In this document: one piece after another, positions 13,049 through 16,499 of the stretch
How positions within the stretch are numbered: the stretch's first letter is position 1
Layout of the letters: each line of letters opens with the position of its first letter
NCBI GenBank assembly: GCA_009937085.1
Contig: JAACDD010000117.1
Coordinates: 1-16,499 of the forward strand
From: Bacteroidota bacterium
Lineage (GTDB): Bacteria > Bacteroidota > Bacteroidia > Flavobacteriales > Flavobacteriaceae
Direction: 5' to 3'
Length of the DNA stretch: 16,499 nt
Position numbers and translations under genes: made by a program
Notes under the pieces: model-generated
What the model was told of the DNA's origin: nothing
What the model saw: the letters and a program-made list of their open reading frames with translations, nothing else
Database searches by the model: none

Positions 13049-14357
13049 CAAATCCAATATTTACACCCAACTTATTCGCAATCAATTTATTGATGCGTTT
13101 TTTCACTGAATCAATTTGAACACTTTGCAACACCTTATTTGCAAAGGCATAGGTTAGCAACCCGCGTGCTTCCTTTTTGGGAATACCACGAGATTGCAGA
13201 TAGAAAAGCGCATCTTCATCCAATTGACCAATCGTACAACCGTGGCTACATTTTACATCGTCTGCAAAAATTTCAAGCTGTGGCTTTGTGTTAATGCTTG
13301 CCTTATCGTCCATTAAAATATTGTTGTTTTGTTGGAAGGCATTGGTCTTTTGTGCTTCTTTTTCAACAATGATTTTTCCGTTGAAAACACCCGTAGCATT
13401 TTCAGCATATATGCCTTTGTAGTCTTGATGACTTTCGCTGTTGGGTTGTGCGTGATGCACTAGTGTGTGATGATCTACAAACTGCTTTCCTTCAATAAGT
13501 GTAATACCCTTCATCGTAGAGTTGATTTCGGGTGCTTTGTGATAGAAATTCAGGTTATTTCGTGTAAGTTTTCCACCAAACGAGAACGTATGTACTTTGG
13601 CGTGACTGTGTTTTTGTTGCGAAATAAAGGTGCTATCTACAAGCGATGCTTCTGTATTATCGTTTTGGATTTTATAGTAATCCAATTGCGCGTTTTGTTC
13701 CGTAAATATCTCAGTAACCACGTTGGTAAACGTAGCCTCAGATGTCAAGCTTTGGTGACGTTCTACAATTTGTATTTCAGCATTTTTTTCCAACACAATC
13801 AAATTGCGAGGCTGCAGTATCATATTTGGATTTTCGTCCGTAGCAAAATGAATAATTTGAACAGGCTTTTCCACCACTTTTCCTTCGGGAACATAAATGT
13901 ATGCACCTTCTTTTGTAAAGGCCGTGTTTAGCGCTGTTAGGGACGCTTCCTTTTCGGCAATTTGGTTAAAGTATTTTTTGATTACAGGCGCAAATTTACG
14001 TTTCGTCAGTGCAGCCGACAACAAACAAACGTCTACACCGTCATGCGTGGTTTCTGATAAATACGCATTGTATATACCATCTACAAATACAATTTTATAG
14101 GTGTCAACGTCTTGTAAAATGTATTGTTTAACCTCTTCGAGTTTTAGGTTTACTTCCTCTTTTGGAAATACCGAAAAATTGGTTTTAGTAAGTGTTCTAA
14201 GCGAGGTGTATTTCCAATCTTCAAGCTTTTTTGTGGGGAAGCCTTGTTGTTCAAATACTTCAATGGCAGCAGCACGCTCATCTTGCAGTTTGCGCTGTGG
14301 GCCGTCTTGAGCATCAAATGCCAAATACGAAGACAATAAGGTTTCTTTTAAGTCCAT
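13041..14357 (-). CDS. sufD: Fe-S assembly scaffold protein SufD
   Basis: A 438-residue SufD, which pairs with SufB on the SufC ATPase dimer to form the SufBC2D scaffold. The N-terminal helical region (EDWKYTSLRTL around residue 46) precedes the long right-handed beta-helix. The C-terminal core carries DDVKCSHGCTIGQLDEDALFYLQSRGI, where CSHGC (370-374) contains the histidine important for cluster assembly in E. coli SufD. A GLLTYAFANKVL helix that contacts SufC follows. The start overlaps the sufC stop by one base (TAATG). Confidence 0.93.
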   Translation of the reverse strand: MDLKETLLSSYLAFDAQDGPQRKLQDERAAAIEVFEQQGFPTKKLEDWKYTSLRTLTKTNFSVFPKEEVNLKLEEVKQYILQDVDTYKIVFVDGIYNAYLSETTHDGVDVCLLSAALTKRKFAPVIKKYFNQIAEKEASLTALNTAFTKEGAYIYVPEGKVVEKPVQIIHFATDENPNMILQPRNLIVLEKNAEIQIVERHQSLTSEATFTNVVTEIFTEQNAQLDYYKIQNDNTEASLVDSTFISQQKHSHAKVHTFSFGGKLTRNNLNFYHKAPEINSTMKGITLIEGKQFVDHHTLVHHAQPNSESHQDYKGIYAENATGVFNGKIIVEKEAQKTNAFQQNNNILMDDKASINTKPQLEIFADDVKCSHGCTIGQLDEDALFYLQSRGIPKKEARGLLTYAFANKVLQSVQIDSVKKRINKLIANKLGVNIGFDV

Positions 14358-15103
14358 TATGCTCCTTGTTTTATCCAGTCGTAGCCTTTTTCTTCAAGTT
14401 CTAAAGCCAAGTCCTTAGTTCCCGATTTTACAATTCTACCTTCATGCAATACGTGTACAAAGTCTGGAACGATATAATCTAACAATCGCTGGTAGTGCGT
14501 AATAACCACTATAGCGTTGTCCTTGCCTTTAAGTTTATTTACTCCATTAGCTACAATGCGTAGCGCATCAATATCAAGACCAGAATCGGTTTCGTCCAAA
14601 ATGGCAAGTTTGGGTTCAAGCATTGCCATTTGAAAAATCTCATTGCGCTTTTTTTCGCCACCAGAAAATCCTTCGTTTAGGGAGCGAGATAAAAATCGTG
14701 AATCGATTTCTAAAAGGGCCGCTTTTTCACGAATTTTCTTTAGCATTTCGTTGGCAGGCATATCGTCAAGTCCTTGTGCTTTACGGTTTTGGTTGATAGC
14801 CGTTTTGATAAAATTAGTTACGGATACTCCAGGGATTTCCACAGGATATTGAAACGATAAAAAGATACCAAGGTGGGCGCGTTCGTCTGCGCTAAGTTCG
14901 GCAATATCATCGCCATTAAATAATATGTTTCCTTGCGAAACATCGTATTCTTCGTGTCCTGCAATTACGGTTGAAAGCGTACTTTTTCCAGAGCCGTTAG
15001 GACCCATTATGGCATGAACTTCACCAGGTTTTACGTCTAAATTAATTCCTTGGAGAATGGTTTTGCCTTCGCAACCAGCATGTAAATTATCAATGCTTAG
15101 CAT
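14357..15103 (-). CDS. sufC: Fe-S assembly ATPase SufC
   Basis: A 248-residue ABC-type ATPase of the SUF scaffold, soluble, with no membrane segments. Walker A is GPNGSGKST (34-42), the ABC signature FSGGEKKR (146-153), Walker B LAILDETDSGLD (166-177) and the switch histidine His203. The EKKR after the signature and SGLD after Walker B are characteristic of SufC. It begins 3 nt after the stop of the small lipoprotein gene and overlaps sufD by one base. Confidence 0.95.
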   Translation of the reverse strand: MLSIDNLHAGCEGKTILQGINLDVKPGEVHAIMGPNGSGKSTLSTVIAGHEEYDVSQGNILFNGDDIAELSADERAHLGIFLSFQYPVEIPGVSVTNFIKTAINQNRKAQGLDDMPANEMLKKIREKAALLEIDSRFLSRSLNEGFSGGEKKRNEIFQMAMLEPKLAILDETDSGLDIDALRIVANGVNKLKGKDNAIVVITHYQRLLDYIVPDFVHVLHEGRIVKSGTKDLALELEEKGYDWIKQGA

Positions 15104-15106
15104 GAG

Positions 15107-15460
15107 TTAGTTGGGTTTGAGAATTGAGTTGTCTGTGGGATTCACTAATGAATCTATTGATGTGATTTTAATACGTTTATCCCAACCGTCTTCTTCGGGT
15201 TGTTTGTTTTCTACTTTTCCTTTAATATAAACAGGAATCATGTCGTATTCGTCTCGCTTTATTGTGGTGCACAAATCGTGTAGCTCATGCATTTTTTCGT
15301 CGATTATAACGCCATAAATTTCAGTACCAGTGTTGAGTACTGCCGCATCTGCAAAGTATAAAAACTCCCCATAAAATTGCGGATTACTATCTGCTTTTTT
15401 GGGTGTTTGCGTACAAGAAGCCGCAAATGCAATTAATAAAATAAAAGGTAATGTTCTCAT
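15107..15460 (-). CDS. Small lipoprotein inside the suf operon
   Basis: A 117-residue predicted lipoprotein. The signal sequence ends in the lipobox FAASC (Cys16), so the mature protein should be anchored in the inner or outer membrane. The mature part (YGEFLYFADAAVLNTG ... VYIKGKVENKQPEEDGWDKRIKITSI) has the rhythm of a small OB-like beta domain. It recalls the copper-resistance NlpE C-terminal domain type, but I cannot assign a family with certainty. It lies 10 nt after sufB and 3 nt before sufC, so it is almost surely co-transcribed. A periplasm-facing lipoprotein in a cytosolic Fe-S pathway is unexpected: it may be a stress or metal sensor, or simply a passenger. Confidence 0.7.
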   Translation of the reverse strand: MRTLPFILLIAFAASCTQTPKKADSNPQFYGEFLYFADAAVLNTGTEIYGVIIDEKMHELHDLCTTIKRDEYDMIPVYIKGKVENKQPEEDGWDKRIKITSIDSLVNPTDNSILKPN

Positions 15461-15470
15461 GATTTAGGAA

Positions 15471-16499
15471 TTATCCAACAGAGCCCTCTAATGAAATTTC
15501 AAGTAGTTTTTGTGCTTCCACAGCAAACTCCATTGGTAGTTTATTTAACACTTCTTTACTAAAACCATTCACAATTAGTGCTATGGCTTTTTCGGTATCA
15601 ATACCACGTTGGTTGCAGTAAAAAATTTGGTCTTCGCCAATTTTACTCGTGGTTGCTTCATGTTCAATTTTTGCAGTTTTGCTTTTTGCTTCGATGTATG
15701 GGAAGGTGTGTGCTCCACATTTATTTCCCATCAACAATGAATCACATTGCGAAAAGTTTCGCGCATTTTTGGCATTGGCACCAACCTTTACCAATCCGCG
15801 GTAGCTGTTTTGCGAGTGCCCCGCAGAGATCCCTTTAGAGATGATGGTACTTTTGGTGCGTTTCCCTAAATGAATCATTTTGGTACCCGTATCGGCTTGC
15901 TGAAAATTATTGGTAAGCGCAATGGAATAAAACTCCCCAATGCTATCGTTACCTTTTAAAATACACGATGGATATTTCCATGTAACAGCAGAGCCAGTTT
16001 CGACTTGCGTCCACGAAATTTTAGCGCGTTCGTGGCAAATACCACGCTTGGTTACAAAGTTAAACACGCCTCCTTTTCCGTCTTTATCGCCTGGAAACCA
16101 GTTTTGAACGGTAGAGTATTTAATTTCAGCGTCGTCAAGGGCAATGAGTTCTACTACCGCTGCGTGCAACTGATTTTCATCTCGAGCAGGTGCGGTACAA
16201 CCTTCAAGATAACTTACGTAACTGCCTTCGTCTGCAATCACTAATGTGCGTTCAAACTGCCCTGTCCCCGCCTGATTAATTCGGAAATAGGTAGAGAGTT
16301 CCATGGGGCAATGCACCCCTTTTGGAATGTAGCAAAATGATCCATCCGAAAACACAGCCGAATTTAATGCCGCGTAGTAATTGTCCGTACGCGGAATTAC
16401 AGCGCCAATATATTTTTGAACCAATTCGGGATGCTCCTGAATGGCTTCTGAAATAGAACAGAAAATGATACCTTTTTCAGCTAACGTATCTTTAAAAGT
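15471..16499 (-). CDS. sufB: Fe-S assembly scaffold protein SufB (5' end outside window)
   Basis: The C-terminal 342 residues of SufB; the reading frame is open to the window edge, so about a third of the protein is missing. It is the scaffold subunit on which sulfur from SufE and iron are assembled. Visible are KGVHCPMELSTYFRI, LEGCTAPARDENQLHAA, the beta-helix core with ISAGHSQNSYRGLVKV, and the conserved SQCDSLLMGNKCGAHTFPYIE, whose cysteine is the E. coli Cys405 equivalent. The C-terminal helix is QRGIDTEKAIALIVNGFSKEVL. The codons above 16424 (..SISEAIQEHPE..) are clearly SufB, so a TTG near 16424 is not the start. sufB is the first suf gene in this window; an upstream regulator may lie outside. 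Confidence 0.95.
   Translation of the reverse strand, partial: TFKDTLAEKGIIFCSISEAIQEHPELVQKYIGAVIPRTDNYYAALNSAVFSDGSFCYIPKGVHCPMELSTYFRINQAGTGQFERTLVIADEGSYVSYLEGCTAPARDENQLHAAVVELIALDDAEIKYSTVQNWFPGDKDGKGGVFNFVTKRGICHERAKISWTQVETGSAVTWKYPSCILKGNDSIGEFYSIALTNNFQQADTGTKMIHLGKRTKSTIISKGISAGHSQNSYRGLVKVGANAKNARNFSQCDSLLMGNKCGAHTFPYIEAKSKTAKIEHEATTSKIGEDQIFYCNQRGIDTEKAIALIVNGFSKEVLNKLPMEFAVEAQKLLEISLEGSVG

Noticed and set aside
13467..13931. 154-codon plus-strand open frame opposite sufD
   Set aside because: It is entirely inside the well-supported sufD gene on the other strand and is Cys/Phe-rich without motifs; a shadow frame.
16424..16426. TTG as a start codon for SufB
   Set aside because: The frame continues upstream to the window edge with recognisable SufB sequence, so the gene is truncated by the window, not started here.
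11380..16499. The SUF core (sufB, C, D, S, E) as a novel system
   Set aside because: All subunits are standard with intact active-site residues; only the embedded lipoprotein and the DUF tail deserve notice.

Overview
The window looks like chromosomal DNA of a member of the Bacteroidota, most likely a Flavobacteriaceae-type marine or soil bacterium. The signs are a protein with a type IX secretion (Por) sorting tail, a 'VGIGTTNP' surface-protein N-terminus, the DUF2480 and DUF3078 families, moderately AT-rich DNA, no obvious Shine-Dalgarno sequences, and TAnnTTTG-type -7 boxes in front of several genes. No replication origin, IS element, CRISPR array or phage gene was seen.

Left part (1-4776) is accessory. 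It holds an orphan iduronate-2-sulfatase-like sulfatase (minus strand), a translationally coupled pair of secreted surface proteins (one with a T9SS tail, one with a fibronectin type III domain), and tRNA-Ala(GGC). A small GIY-YIG nuclease gene runs into the 5' end of that tRNA. The stretch is littered with tRNA-like fragments. A 17-nt tRNA-Ala 3'-end-like sequence opens the window, and two diverged 44-nt repeats starting GTGGAG lie near the two ends of the segment. A 20-nt copy of the tRNA-Ala D-arm lies upstream of the GIY-YIG gene and is split exactly by a 32-bp palindrome. This suggests repeated insertion and decay at a tRNA-Ala locus.

Middle part (4777-9602) carries a DUF616-type glycosyltransferase (plus) and a NagD-like HAD phosphatase (minus). 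Divergent from the latter is a tight plus-strand run: crotonase-family enzyme, QueD/PTPS-family enzyme, LpxH-like metallophosphoesterase and HflX GTPase. Within this run crotonase/queD and lpxH/hflX overlap by 4 nt, and an apparent promoter sits between queD and lpxH.

Right part (9669-16499) is a minus-strand SUF iron-sulfur cluster operon, transcribed from right to left: sufB (5' end outside the window), a small lipoprotein, sufC, sufD, sufS, sufE, a SufT/DUF59 protein, DUF2480 and DUF3078. SufS and SufE mobilise sulfur from cysteine, SufBCD is the assembly scaffold with its ATPase, and the DUF59 protein probably helps cluster delivery. The embedded lipoprotein and the terminal outer-membrane DUF3078 protein are envelope proteins riding in a cytosolic pathway.

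The strongest unusual observations are the palindrome-split tRNA D-arm copy beside the GIY-YIG gene, and a recurring TAnnTTT(G/A) box only 4-5 nt upstream of five ATG codons, which could mean leaderless transcripts. The SUF operon and the crotonase-hflX run look ordinary in gene content. I did not find a clear new multi-gene defence or biosynthetic system.
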